In this document: in pieces, positions 21,043-28,726 of the stretch
Numbering within the stretch: the stretch's first letter is position 1
Layout: each line of letters opens with the position of its first letter
Source of the DNA: Acidimicrobiia bacterium
GTDB lineage: Bacteria; Actinomycetota; Acidimicrobiia; Acidimicrobiales; Bin134
Reading direction: 5' to 3'
DNA: 64,000 nt
Assembly: GCA_022826705.1 (NCBI GenBank)
Contig: JAJDUJ010000027.1
Coordinates: 463,923-527,922, forward strand
The notes under the pieces: generated by a model
The model's input: only the letters and a program-made list of their open reading frames with translations
What the model was told of the DNA's origin: nothing
Databases searched by the model: none
Made by a program: the position numbers and the translations under genes

Positions 21043-22037
21043 ATGGCGGAGAAGCTGTTCAGCTTGTCCAGCTGGTGGTCGGCGGTCACCAGCCGCACGG
21101 TGCCCGACTTCGACCGCATGACCAGCGACTGAGTGCTGGCGTGGTTCTTGTAGTAGTGGACGCCCCTGAGCAGGTCGCCGTCGGTAATCCCGGTGGCGGC
21201 GAAGAAGCAGTTGTCGCCTTGAACCAAGTCGTCGGCGGTGAGCACCTGAGTCACATCCCGACCCAGCTTCTCCGCCTCCTTGCGCTCCCTGTCGTTGCGG
21301 GGCCAAAGCCTCCCGAGTTGCTCACCGCCCATGCACTTGAGGGCGGCCGCAGAGATGACGCCTTCGGGGGTTCCCCCGATGCCGAACAGTATGTCGGCCC
21401 CCGAGTCGGGCCACGCGGTGGAGATGGCCCCGGCCACATCGCCGTCGGGAATAAGCCGGATACGGGCGCCGGCGTCGCGCACCTCGGCGATCAGCTCCGA
21501 GTGGCGGTCGCGGTCGAGGATCACCGCGGTCACATCCCGCACCGGCTCGCTCTTGGCCTCGGCCACCAGCTCGAGGTTGCGGGTGGGGGAGTTGTCCATC
21601 GAGATGCCATAGCCCACGCATTCGGGACCGTAGGCGATCTTCTCCATGTACACGCAGGGTCCGGGGTTGAACATGGTGCCCCGGCCGGACACCGCGATCA
21701 CCGACAGGGCGTTGCCCCGGCCCAGAGAGGTGAGCGTGGTGCCGTCGATGGGGTCGACCGCGATGTCGCATTCGGGAGGCGTTCCGTCGCCGATCAGCTC
21801 CCCGTTGAAGAGCATGGGGGCTTCGTCCTTCTCGCCCTCGCCGATCACCACGATCCCGTCCATCGGCACGGTCCGCAACAGCACCCGCATGGCCTCCACG
21901 GCGGCGCCGTCGGCCCCCTCCTTGTCACCCCGACCCATCCATCGGGAAGCGGCCAGAGCGGCAACTTCGGTCACTCGGACCAGCTCCATCGCCAGGTTGC
22001 GGTCGGGGGTCTCGGGCGATGCATTCACGTTGCCCAA
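21030..22037 (-). CDS. glpX: Fructose-1,6-bisphosphatase class II
   Basis: 335 residues. Gluconeogenic phosphatase. Motifs: [34 protein letters not shown] (metal-binding DPxDGT), [18 protein letters not shown] and the catalytic region near the C-terminus. Actinobacteria typically use this class as the main FBPase. It diverges from the next gene, with about 42 bases between the starts. Ends EFG at the hairpin region. Confidence 0.95.
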   Translation of the reverse strand: MGNVNASPETPDRNLAMELVRVTEVAALAASRWMGRGDKEGADGAAVEAMRVLLRTVPMDGIVVIGEGEKDEAPMLFNGELIGDGTPPECDIAVDPIDGTTLTSLGRGNALSVIAVSGRGTMFNPGPCVYMEKIAYGPECVGYGISMDNSPTRNLELVAEAKSEPVRDVTAVILDRDRHSELIAEVRDAGARIRLIPDGDVAGAISTAWPDSGADILFGIGGTPEGVISAAALKCMGGEQLGRLWPRNDRERKEAEKLGRDVTQVLTADDLVQGDNCFFAATGITDGDLLRGVHYYKNHASTQSLVMRSKSGTVRLVTADHQLDKLNSFSAIEFG

Positions 22038-22079
22038 CCGTAGTGCTGCGATGCGACCGCTGCCCCGTTATCTGAGACC

Positions 22080-22895
22080 ATGTTCGGCATGGTTTGGTGC
22101 TTTCAATGCGGCGCCCCCTACGACGACGACGTGTCGGAGTGCGCTGAGTGTGGCGTGGCCACGTTTCCCACCCAGCCCCAGCAGCCTGAAGAGGTGGGTG
22201 GGCCAGACGACGAGCAGCTTGCCTACGAGTTTCACGAATGGTCCTACGACGCCCGCAGTCGCCTGGAGGCAGCGCTGCGAACCCAGGAGTTGGAGCACGC
22301 CTGGCTGGGACCGACGCTGATTATGTGTGAGCGCGACGAGGAGGCGGTGGACCAGGCCGTGGAGACGGTGCTGCGAGAGCAGCTCCCGAAGCTCGACAAG
22401 AGCCTGCCGGCGGTGGTGTACGAGTTGAGAGACTTCGACGATGCCCATAAGGCCAACGTGCTGAGCGAGCTGTTGTCGGAGGGCATCGCCCACGAAGTGG
22501 ACTACGCCGGCAACCTGGAGGTGGCCGAAGCCGACGAGGAGGCGGTGGACGCACTGTTCGACCGACTCTCCAGCGCCGTTTCCGAAAGCCAGTTCGGACC
22601 GGGCTTGCCCGGGGTGGAGCCCTATCAGGTGCTGGAGGCGTTGTTCTTCTCCGCCGACCGGCTGCGCCGCAACACGTCCGATTCCAAGGCGGTGGAGGAC
22701 TTCGCATTGGCCCACGAACAGGTGGTGCAGCTCAGCCTGCCGTGGGGGTACGAGCCTGATTTCTGGCGGGCAATGCTGGATGCTGCCGACAGTTTGCGAG
22801 AGGCCTTGGTGGCCGGACCCGACCCGGTTGAAGGCGATGCCGCGGCCGAGCAAGCCGCAGGGGCCCTGCGGGAATTGCTGCGCCGGTATATGTGA
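22080..22895 (+). CDS. Hypothetical protein with N-terminal zinc ribbon
   Basis: 271 residues. The N-terminus WCFQCGAPYDDDVSECAECG carries two CxxC pairs (about C7/C10 and C21/C24), the pattern of a zinc ribbon. The rest is acidic and helical with no family I recognise; residues 75-165 look like two similar halves, around ERDEEAVDQAVETVL and EADEEAVDALFDRLSS, perhaps a duplicated small domain. ATG 22089 is an alternative start. The last residues LRELLRRYM are repeated in the mini-ORF that follows. Function unknown. Confidence 0.75.
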   Translation: MFGMVWCFQCGAPYDDDVSECAECGVATFPTQPQQPEEVGGPDDEQLAYEFHEWSYDARSRLEAALRTQELEHAWLGPTLIMCERDEEAVDQAVETVLREQLPKLDKSLPAVVYELRDFDDAHKANVLSELLSEGIAHEVDYAGNLEVAEADEEAVDALFDRLSSAVSESQFGPGLPGVEPYQVLEALFFSADRLRRNTSDSKAVEDFALAHEQVVQLSLPWGYEPDFWRAMLDAADSLREALVAGPDPVEGDAAAEQAAGALRELLRRYM

Positions 22896-22962
22896 TGGCT
22901 GAACCGGCGGTGACTCTGCGGGAATTGTTGCGCCGGTATATGTGATGGCTGGACCAGCAGTG
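22866..22962 (+). repeat. 47-bp tandem duplication of a gene junction (22866-22912 and 22916-22962)
   Basis: Bases 22866-22912 recur at 22916-22962, offset 50, with four mismatches in 47. Each copy contains the end of the upstream gene (LRELLRRYM, stop), the TGATG overlap and the start of a hydrolase (MA(E/G)PAV). The duplication leaves a 16-codon chimeric frame between the two genes. Three of the four mismatches are synonymous when the copies are read in these frames. Confidence 0.93.
22895..22945 (+). CDS. 16-codon chimeric mini-ORF between the zinc-ribbon gene and the hydrolase
   Basis: ATG 22895 to TGA 22943-22945. It encodes MAEPAVTLRELLRRYM: the first six residues mirror the downstream hydrolase (MAGPAV) and the last nine equal the upstream protein's end. 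Both borders are one-base TGATG overlaps, so the chain of translational coupling is intact. The mismatches between copies are mostly silent, which hints that the peptide may be translated and constrained, though four changes are few. Confidence 0.45.
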   Translation: MAEPAVTLRELLRRYM

Positions 22963-23514
22963 GACGGGTTGGTGCTCTTTCACGGCGCGGGCGGGGATCG
23001 CGATCAGCACACATTGGTGGCCATTGCTGAGGGACTGGCCCCCTTGCCGGTAGAACGGGTCAACTTCCCCTACCGGAATCAGGGTCGCCGACCTCCCGAT
23101 CGAGCCCCCAAGCTGCTGGCCTTCCTCGATGAGGAGGTCCCGGCCATCGCCGCTCGGCTGGGAACCGAACCGGGGCGCCTAGTGCTGGGGGGCCGGTCGA
23201 TGGGCGGGAGGATGTGCTCTATGGCCGTGGCCGACGGGATGCCCGCCGCGGGCTTAGTGCTGCTGAGCTATCCGCTGCATCCGCCGAAGAAGCCGGAAAG
23301 TCTGCGGACTGGGCATTTTCCGGAAATTGACGTGCCTTGCCTGTTCATCTCGGGTGACCGCGATCCCTTTGGCAGTCCCGAGGAGTTCGATCAGCATTTG
23401 CCCGCCATCAACGGCCCGGTGACTGTCGTGTGGCTAGAAGGTGAGCGCCACGATCCGAGGAAGGCTGACGCGATTATCACCGACGCTGTGGCTAGTTGGT
23501 TGGAGGCGCTCTAG
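22945..23514 (+). CDS. Alpha/beta hydrolase of the KANL3/Tex30 type
   Basis: About 189 residues. Compact alpha/beta hydrolase: oxyanion region LFHGAGGDRD, nucleophile elbow GGRSMGGRM, acid FISGDRDPFG and histidine in GERHDPRKAD. The proline-rich YPLHPPKKPE segment is typical of the KANL3/Tex30-like dienelactone-hydrolase subgroup. Start ATG 22945 overlaps the mini-ORF stop. The end overlaps the reverse-strand MFS gene by a few bases. Substrate unknown. Confidence 0.83.
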   Translation: MAGPAVDGLVLFHGAGGDRDQHTLVAIAEGLAPLPVERVNFPYRNQGRRPPDRAPKLLAFLDEEVPAIAARLGTEPGRLVLGGRSMGGRMCSMAVADGMPAAGLVLLSYPLHPPKKPESLRTGHFPEIDVPCLFISGDRDPFGSPEEFDQHLPAINGPVTVVWLEGERHDPRKADAIITDAVASWLEAL

Positions 23515-25022
23515 GCGTCTTCAGGGTTTAGTTCTTCTAGGGAGCGGCGCGTTGTTTCGGGGTAGTAGAGGAGTACAAGGATGGCGACGAGGATTGGGCC
23601 GGCTATGAGGGTGGCGAACGCGGTGCCGTAGCCCCAGGCGTCGGCCATGAACCCGGCGGCTGCGAGGCCGGCGGCACTGCCGGCGACTCCGGCTACGCCG
23701 AGGAATCCGTTGGACTCCGACCGGCGAATCGTGCCGAACATCTCGGCCCGGTACACCCCCAGCGTTGGGACAGTAGTGGCGGTCATGAGCGTTCCAATTG
23801 CGATCAGAACCCACATGGGCCATCCGGCCAGGGTGAAGTGCCAGAAGGCGAATAGTGCGCCGCCGCTCACACCGATGGAGGCGAGGACCCGTCGGCCCCG
23901 AAGGTCGGCCAGCTTGCCGGCGATGAGCATGCCCGGTCCCGCCGTCCAAGCGGTGAGCAGGGTGAACACCGTGATCTTGGTGGCGCTAAAGCCCCGTTCG
24001 TCACGCAGAAAGTCGTTTTGCAGTTGAGAGGCCGGTGCGGCGAACAGCAGCACGGCAAACGAGGTCACAGCCAGGAGCACTAGTCGGAAGCGGTACTGCT
24101 GGGGTGGTCGGGTTCGGGGCTGTCGACGGGCAGTTTCGAACCGCTGGGATTCGGGCAACCGGCGGGCCGCGAACAACACCAGGGGCAGTCCAGCCAGCGC
24201 GAGGAGGAAACTGAGTCGCCACGCAGTGTCCCCCAGGTCGGCGAGGGGCACCGACCCGACGGCAATTCCCGAGCCCAGCCCGGCGGCCAGTCCCAGCATG
24301 GATGCCACAAAGGCCCGTGAGCCGGCGGGGGCTTCTTCGAGTGCGAACACAAAGATGAGCAGCGCCATGGCGTGGGACAGTCCTCGGGAAATTGCCTGGA
24401 CCGCGGTCAGGGTGGCCAGGTTGGCCACCAGCGATGTCGCTGCTGAGGCCAAAATGGCACCTCCCGCCGCATAGAGCAGGGTGCGCCGCCGGCCCTTTCG
24501 ATCGGCGAACGCGGCCACTGCCACCGTGATCAGGATGCTGAGCCGGATCAGCGACAGGGCGACGCCCGCAGCCGACTTGCTCTCTCCGAACTCCTCTCGG
24601 GCGAAGGTGATGGTTTGTCCGAGCAGGGTGCCCAAGAATCCGGCGATCACGGCCAGGGTGGCCAGCAACGCCACAATCCGGGCCTGTCGGGCGGTGAAAC
24701 GGTCTGGGGGGTGCCACCAGGGCCACTCCTGTCCTTGGCGGAGGGCACGGCTGAAGGGAATGGTGAAGAGCACCCACCAAACCGGGATGGCCAGGCGATA
24801 GTCGAACTGCTCGGTGATCTCTACCTGATCAGAGCCCACCGGCTCGACGGTCACCGTGCGTCGGTATTGCGAGACCGGCCCCTCGGCGGCGGAAAAGACG
24901 GCGTCGCCCTCAGCGTGTTCCAAGACGATGTCGGTTCGAGGGGATAGCAGGCCGCTGGGGCCGTTCAGCACGCCATCGGCGGCATCGGTGCTCAGAACGC
25001 GACGAGAGATCACTCGGGGCAT
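23511..25022 (-). CDS. MFS transporter with an N-terminal soluble extension
   Basis: About 503 residues from ATG 25022; an in-frame ATG at 25073 would add 17. The last 400 residues form a 12-helix major facilitator with the loop motif FADRKGRRRTLLY between helices 2 and 3 and its second-half copy KLADLRGRRVLAS. Residues 1-95 are soluble (SRRVLSTDAADGVLNGPSG... TVTVEPVGSDQVEITEQFDYR), resembling a START/SRPBCC-like strand pattern, before an extra helix LAIPVWWVLFTIPF. The substrate is unknown. It diverges from murA. Confidence 0.85.
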   Translation of the reverse strand: MPRVISRRVLSTDAADGVLNGPSGLLSPRTDIVLEHAEGDAVFSAAEGPVSQYRRTVTVEPVGSDQVEITEQFDYRLAIPVWWVLFTIPFSRALRQGQEWPWWHPPDRFTARQARIVALLATLAVIAGFLGTLLGQTITFAREEFGESKSAAGVALSLIRLSILITVAVAAFADRKGRRRTLLYAAGGAILASAATSLVANLATLTAVQAISRGLSHAMALLIFVFALEEAPAGSRAFVASMLGLAAGLGSGIAVGSVPLADLGDTAWRLSFLLALAGLPLVLFAARRLPESQRFETARRQPRTRPPQQYRFRLVLLAVTSFAVLLFAAPASQLQNDFLRDERGFSATKITVFTLLTAWTAGPGMLIAGKLADLRGRRVLASIGVSGGALFAFWHFTLAGWPMWVLIAIGTLMTATTVPTLGVYRAEMFGTIRRSESNGFLGVAGVAGSAAGLAAAGFMADAWGYGTAFATLIAGPILVAILVLLYYPETTRRSLEELNPEDA

Positions 25023-25111
25023 GGGCTGGGGGCAGCTTACTTTTGTTGAGGCTTCGCCCCGCGACCTCACCATGACTGTGCTGGCGACGGCGTGGGGACC
25101 ATACTTGTCGG

Positions 25112-26404
25112 GTGGAGCGAGGCCATCAGGAGGACTTCGATCGGCAGGACCGCATTGAGGTGCGGGCCAATGGTCCCCTGGAGGGCACAGTGGCCATCGG
25201 CGGGGCCAAGAACTCGGTGCTGAAGCTCATGGCTGCCTGCCTGCTCACGGAGGGCACGTTTGTGATCCGCAATGTGCCCGACATCCACGATGTGGCGGTG
25301 ATGGCCGACGTGCTGCGGGCCATGGGGGTCTCTGTTAGCCGAGTGGACGACGCCCTCACCATTGAACGCCCCGAGGCCATAATCCCCGAGGCGCCCTATG
25401 CGCTGACCGAGCAGCTACGAGCTTCCACGGCGGTTTTGGGACCCCTGCTGGCCGGGATCGGGCATGCCCGGGTGGCCTTGCCCGGAGGAGACGATTTCGG
25501 CCCTCGGCCCATCGACATGCACATTGCCGGACTGGAGGCAATCGGCTGTCGGTTCGAGATTTCCGGCGGGGACGTCTACGCCACTGCTGACAATCTGGTG
25601 GGCAACTCAGTTCTGCTGGAGTATCCCAGCGTGGGAGCCACCGAGAATGTGATGATGGCTGCCGTCCGGGCCAAGGGAACCACGGTCATCGACAACGCCG
25701 CCCGGGAACCGGAGATTGCCGATCTGGCCGGATTCTTGAACCACATGGGTGGCCATGTACTAGGGGCGGGTACGTCCACCATCACGGTGGAGGGGGTAGA
25801 GGAGCTCCGCCCGGTGGAGTACACGGTGGTGAGCGACCGGATCGAAGCCGCCACGTTCTTGGCTGCTCTCGGTGTGGCCACCGGCGAGATCACCCTGGTG
25901 GGTGCCCGCCTCGACCATATGGCGATACTGTGCCGCAAGCTGGGCGAGATGGGGGTGCGGACCTCGTCTGATCCCGATGGTGTTTGGGCCATGTGCAGCG
26001 GTCGCCTCCGTTCCGCCGATGTGTCCACGCTGCCCTATCCCGGCTTGCCCACCGACTGCAAGCCGCTGCTGGTGGCCATGTTGTCGGTGGCCGAAGGGGT
26101 GGGGATCGTTACTGAGAACCTGTTTTCAGGCCGGTTTCGCTATGTGGACGAGCTGGTGCGGATGGGTGCCGATATCCGCACCGAGGGCCACCACGCGGTG
26201 ATCCGGGGCGTGGACCAGCTCAGCGGGGCGCCGGTGCGGGCGTCCGACATCCGAGCGGGGGCGGCGCTGGTGGTTGCCGGACTGGCCGCCGACGGTGTCA
26301 CCGTGGTGTCCGACCCCCATCACATCGACCGGGGCTACGAGGACTTCGCCGGCAAGCTCAACGCTCTTGGGGCTGACGTCCGCCACGAGAGGCCCGGCGA
26401 TTAG
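25112..26404 (+). CDS. murA: UDP-N-acetylglucosamine 1-carboxyvinyltransferase with Asp in place of the catalytic Cys
   Basis: 430 residues. First committed step of peptidoglycan synthesis. KN motif GGAKNSVLKLMAACLL near residue 30; LRASTAVLGPLLAG; and PGGDDFGPRPIDMHIAGLE, where the family has PGGC..GARPVDLH. Asp127 takes the position of the catalytic cysteine (Cys115 in E. coli), the exchange known from Mycobacterium tuberculosis that blocks alkylation by fosfomycin. The EPSP-synthase-like fold continues to the end. Start GTG 25112 gives a slightly long N-terminus (about 12 extra residues). Location downstream of atp matches Mycobacterium. Confidence 0.95.
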   Translation: MERGHQEDFDRQDRIEVRANGPLEGTVAIGGAKNSVLKLMAACLLTEGTFVIRNVPDIHDVAVMADVLRAMGVSVSRVDDALTIERPEAIIPEAPYALTEQLRASTAVLGPLLAGIGHARVALPGGDDFGPRPIDMHIAGLEAIGCRFEISGGDVYATADNLVGNSVLLEYPSVGATENVMMAAVRAKGTTVIDNAAREPEIADLAGFLNHMGGHVLGAGTSTITVEGVEELRPVEYTVVSDRIEAATFLAALGVATGEITLVGARLDHMAILCRKLGEMGVRTSSDPDGVWAMCSGRLRSADVSTLPYPGLPTDCKPLLVAMLSVAEGVGIVTENLFSGRFRYVDELVRMGADIRTEGHHAVIRGVDQLSGAPVRASDIRAGAALVVAGLAADGVTVVSDPHHIDRGYEDFAGKLNALGADVRHERPGD

Positions 26405-26492
26405 CCAGGAACAGCAAGCCGGCCAGCAGGGCCAACGGCGCGGCCACTAAGAGAATCTCGTCCCAGCCTCCCTGGTGGGCCAGCAGTTCCAC
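26358..26492 (-). CDS. Small membrane protein antisense to the 3' end of murA
   Basis: 44 residues from GTG 26492 to TGA 26358-26360, too short for most gene finders. The sequence begins ELLAHQGGWDEILL, then a hydrophobic helix LVAAPLALLAGLLFLA, then a basic tail with RRASRGGR. The helix followed by positive charges is what a one-pass membrane peptide looks like, and I recall similar HQGGWDE-type small proteins in actinobacteria. It overlaps murA by 47 bases and diverges from the NifU-like gene. No clear ribosome binding site. Confidence 0.5.
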   Translation of the reverse strand: MELLAHQGGWDEILLVAAPLALLAGLLFLANRRASRGGRQPQER

Positions 26493-26515
26493 AACGTCGA
26501 TTCTGTCAGAGGCTG

Positions 26516-26527
26516 GACCAATTGGTC
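26516..26527. promoter_or_regulatory. 12-bp perfect palindrome between divergent genes
   Basis: GACCAATTGGTC is a perfect palindrome midway between the small reverse-strand membrane protein and the NifU-like gene. It could be an operator for a dimeric regulator. No regulator gene is adjacent. Confidence 0.3.
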
Positions 26528-26564
26528 GTGGCGAGGGTTGGCGAACGGGCCGCTTGCTGAGAGA

Positions 26565-26837
26565 ATGGTGGGTATGCAGGACGCCGTCGCCAAGGTAATC
26601 GAGGCCATTCGCCCTGCGGTGCAGGCCGACGACGGAGACATCTTCTTGCGGGGAGTGGATGAGGAAACCGGAGTGGTCAGCGTGGAGCTGGTGGGCGCGT
26701 GTGTGAGCTGCCCAGCCTCCACGGTCACGCTGAAGGCCGGGGTTGAGCGGATCCTCAAAGACCGGGTGGATGGGGTCACCGAGGTGGTGAACGTGGGCCA
26801 GAACCTGCTGAGCGACGGCTCACCGGTGGGCTTGTAG
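26565..26837 (+). CDS. NifU-like C-terminal-domain iron-sulfur cluster scaffold protein
   Basis: About 90 residues (87 if started at ATG 26574). Single NifU C-terminal domain: VIEAIRPAVQADDGDIFLRG, then the cluster-binding CxxC in ELVGACVSCPAS, then VERILKDRVDGVTEV. It transfers or assembles Fe-S clusters. The cysteine desulfurase 1.9 kb downstream may be a functional partner. An in-frame extension to 26475 exists but is not conserved in kind. Confidence 0.9.
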   Translation: MVGMQDAVAKVIEAIRPAVQADDGDIFLRGVDEETGVVSVELVGACVSCPASTVTLKAGVERILKDRVDGVTEVVNVGQNLLSDGSPVGL

Positions 26838-26857
26838 CGACCGTCGAACCTCGCTTC

Positions 26858-27556
26858 ATGGTCCCTCAGCGAACCGATAACTGGTACGCCAGCTATGGGC
26901 TGATTGCCGCCAACGCGGCGGTGTTCATCGTCGGCATCGCGATGGGGGACGATCTCCTCGGTGGCGGGGGCGATGGAGACGGTCTGGTTTACCGTGCTGC
27001 CACCCTGGGCGGGAACATCGAATACTTGAACGAGTGGTGGCGGGTGTTCACCGGCGGGTTCTTGCACCATGGCTTCTTCCACCTGGCGGTGAACATGTTC
27101 TCGCTCTATGTCTTGGGGCTGGCCTTGGAGCGGTCGCTGGGAAAGGCCCAGTTCATGGCGGTCTATTTCGCCTCGCTGGTGAGCGGGTCGTTCGGAGCGC
27201 TGATCGAGACGCCGAATTCGCTGATTGCGGGGGCTTCGGGGGCCATCTTCGGCTTGTTGGGTGCCTACGCCGCCCTGTCGCTGGCCCAAGGGGTGGGGTT
27301 GTTCCAGACTCCGATAGGGCCGATTCTCGCCATAAATCTGGTTATCAGCTTCACCGTGCGGTCCGTTTCGCTGGGCGGCCACATCGGCGGTCTCATTGGC
27401 GGCTTCCTCGTGGGTGCCGCCGCCGCCTATGCCATTCGCCGACAGCAGCACACGACCGTGATTCCGGTGCTTGCCGCGGTAGTGGTGGCGGGGGCTTCCT
27501 TTGTCGGCGCCCTGTGGGCCGCCAGCCGCTCCACCGTGGTTCTCATTGTCGGCTAG
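26858..27556 (+). CDS. Rhomboid family intramembrane serine protease
   Basis: 232 residues with six or seven helices. The WWRVFTGGFLHHGFFHLAVN segment, the serine in GASGAIFGL (Ser127) and the histidine in SLGGHIGGL (His175) form the rhomboid catalytic layout. Start ATG 26858. It ends 4 bases from the convergent SRPBCC gene, leaving no room for a terminator between them. Substrate unknown. Confidence 0.9.
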   Translation: MVPQRTDNWYASYGLIAANAAVFIVGIAMGDDLLGGGGDGDGLVYRAATLGGNIEYLNEWWRVFTGGFLHHGFFHLAVNMFSLYVLGLALERSLGKAQFMAVYFASLVSGSFGALIETPNSLIAGASGAIFGLLGAYAALSLAQGVGLFQTPIGPILAINLVISFTVRSVSLGGHIGGLIGGFLVGAAAAYAIRRQQHTTVIPVLAAVVVAGASFVGALWAASRSTVVLIVG

Positions 27557-27560
27557 CGAA

Positions 27561-27995
27561 CTAGGCGAACTGGGCCCGCAGCGTCTTCAGGTTGCGCCGC
27601 CACACCCATTCGAGGACGCGGGCGCCGATGATGTCGCCCAGCAGGCCCCCCATCCACCAGGGAAAGTTCAGCTCCTCGGCCCAGCAGAACTCGGTGCGGT
27701 CGGTGCCGGCGGGGGCGAGGGTGAAGCGCCCTTCTCCGGTGACCAGCCCAGTGTGGCGCACGCCGATGGAAGCCCCGTCCACCCATTCGGTGACCACCAT
27801 GGCATCAGTGAGGCGCAGGGGGCCGATCTTGGTGCGGCACTCGAAGGCGGTGCCCACTCCCTCGGCCTGGGCTCCCTGAAATGAGATCGACTCGGCGTCG
27901 GCCATCCACTCGGTGTGGGAGTTGATGCGGCGCACGTACTCCCACACCGCTTCTAGAGGCGCTTCGATGGTGGTGGAAACCCTGATCCTGGCCAC
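27561..27995 (-). CDS. SRPBCC (START-like) family protein
   Basis: 144 residues. The N-terminus RVSTTIEAPLEAVWEYVRRI and the later strands TKIGPLRLTDAMVVTEW and GEGRFTLAPAGTDRTEFCW follow the polyketide cyclase/dehydrase-like (SRPBCC) pattern that builds a hydrophobic cavity. The C-terminal helix GDIIGARVLEWVWRRNLKTL fits. Role unknown. It diverges from the DsbA-like gene. Confidence 0.82.
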   Translation of the reverse strand: MARIRVSTTIEAPLEAVWEYVRRINSHTEWMADAESISFQGAQAEGVGTAFECRTKIGPLRLTDAMVVTEWVDGASIGVRHTGLVTGEGRFTLAPAGTDRTEFCWAEELNFPWWMGGLLGDIIGARVLEWVWRRNLKTLRAQFA

Positions 27996-28049
27996 AGCCT
28001 GAGTCTAAAGCGACTCGTGGGCCTTGCTGTAGGGCCGTAGGATTGGAGG

Positions 28050-28706
28050 ATGCCCGATGCCGACATCGAGTTCTTCTGGGATCCGATTTGCCCGTTCGCG
28101 TGGCTCACTTCACGGTGGGTAACTGATGTCGCCCGCCAGCGCGACTACGAGGTTGACTGGCGGCTGATCTGCCTGTCGATCCTCAACGAAGACAGCGACT
28201 ACGAAAACTTTCCCGAGGGCTATCAGGAGCTGCACCACAAGGGCCGCCGAATGCTGCGGGTGGCCCAGGCGGTTCGCAATGAGCATGGCGCGGCCGCAGC
28301 CGGTGAGCTCTACACCGCCTACGGATCCACCATCTGGAATCCCGATGCGGATATCCGCTCGACGATCGGCGAGGTGGCCTCCGACCAGCGTTTGAAGGCC
28401 GCCTTGGAGCGCGCTGGCCTACCTGGCGAGTTTGCCGACCGAGCCGAGGACGAGTCGCTGGATGGATCCCTGCGGGAGTCCACCATGGAGGCGTTGAGCC
28501 GCACCGGGCGGGACGTGGGCACCCCGATCATCTCCTTCCACCACAACGGAGGCACAACGTCGTTTTTCGGACCGGTGGTGAGCCAGGTTCCGCCTCCCGA
28601 GGAGGCCACGCGCCTGTGGGATGCGGTGGTGACCCTGGCCGAGTGGCCGTCGTTCGCCGAGCTAAAGCGCTCCAAGCGCGACGATCTGGTGTTCCCCAAG
28701 GTATAG
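28050..28706 (+). CDS. DsbA-family oxidoreductase, mycothiol-dependent nitroreductase type
   Basis: 218 residues. Thioredoxin fold with helical insert; begins IEFFWDPICPFAWLTSRW. The active site reads CPFA, so only the first of the two usual cysteines is present. This and the WRLICLSILNE segment resemble Rv2466c-type proteins of actinobacteria, which pair with mycothiol. The cis-proline region GRDVGTPIISF is present. A single-cysteine site suggests a mixed-disulfide mechanism with mycothiol. ATG 28050 follows GGAGG closely. Confidence 0.8.
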   Translation: MPDADIEFFWDPICPFAWLTSRWVTDVARQRDYEVDWRLICLSILNEDSDYENFPEGYQELHHKGRRMLRVAQAVRNEHGAAAAGELYTAYGSTIWNPDADIRSTIGEVASDQRLKAALERAGLPGEFADRAEDESLDGSLRESTMEALSRTGRDVGTPIISFHHNGGTTSFFGPVVSQVPPPEEATRLWDAVVTLAEWPSFAELKRSKRDDLVFPKV

Positions 28707-28726
28707 AGGGAACGGGAGGATCGGCG

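Noticed and set aside
26447..27451. 334-codon reverse frame across the rhomboid and NifU-like genes
   Set aside because: Antisense to two conserved genes; the true reverse-strand gene nearby is the 44-codon frame at 26358-26492 in another phase.
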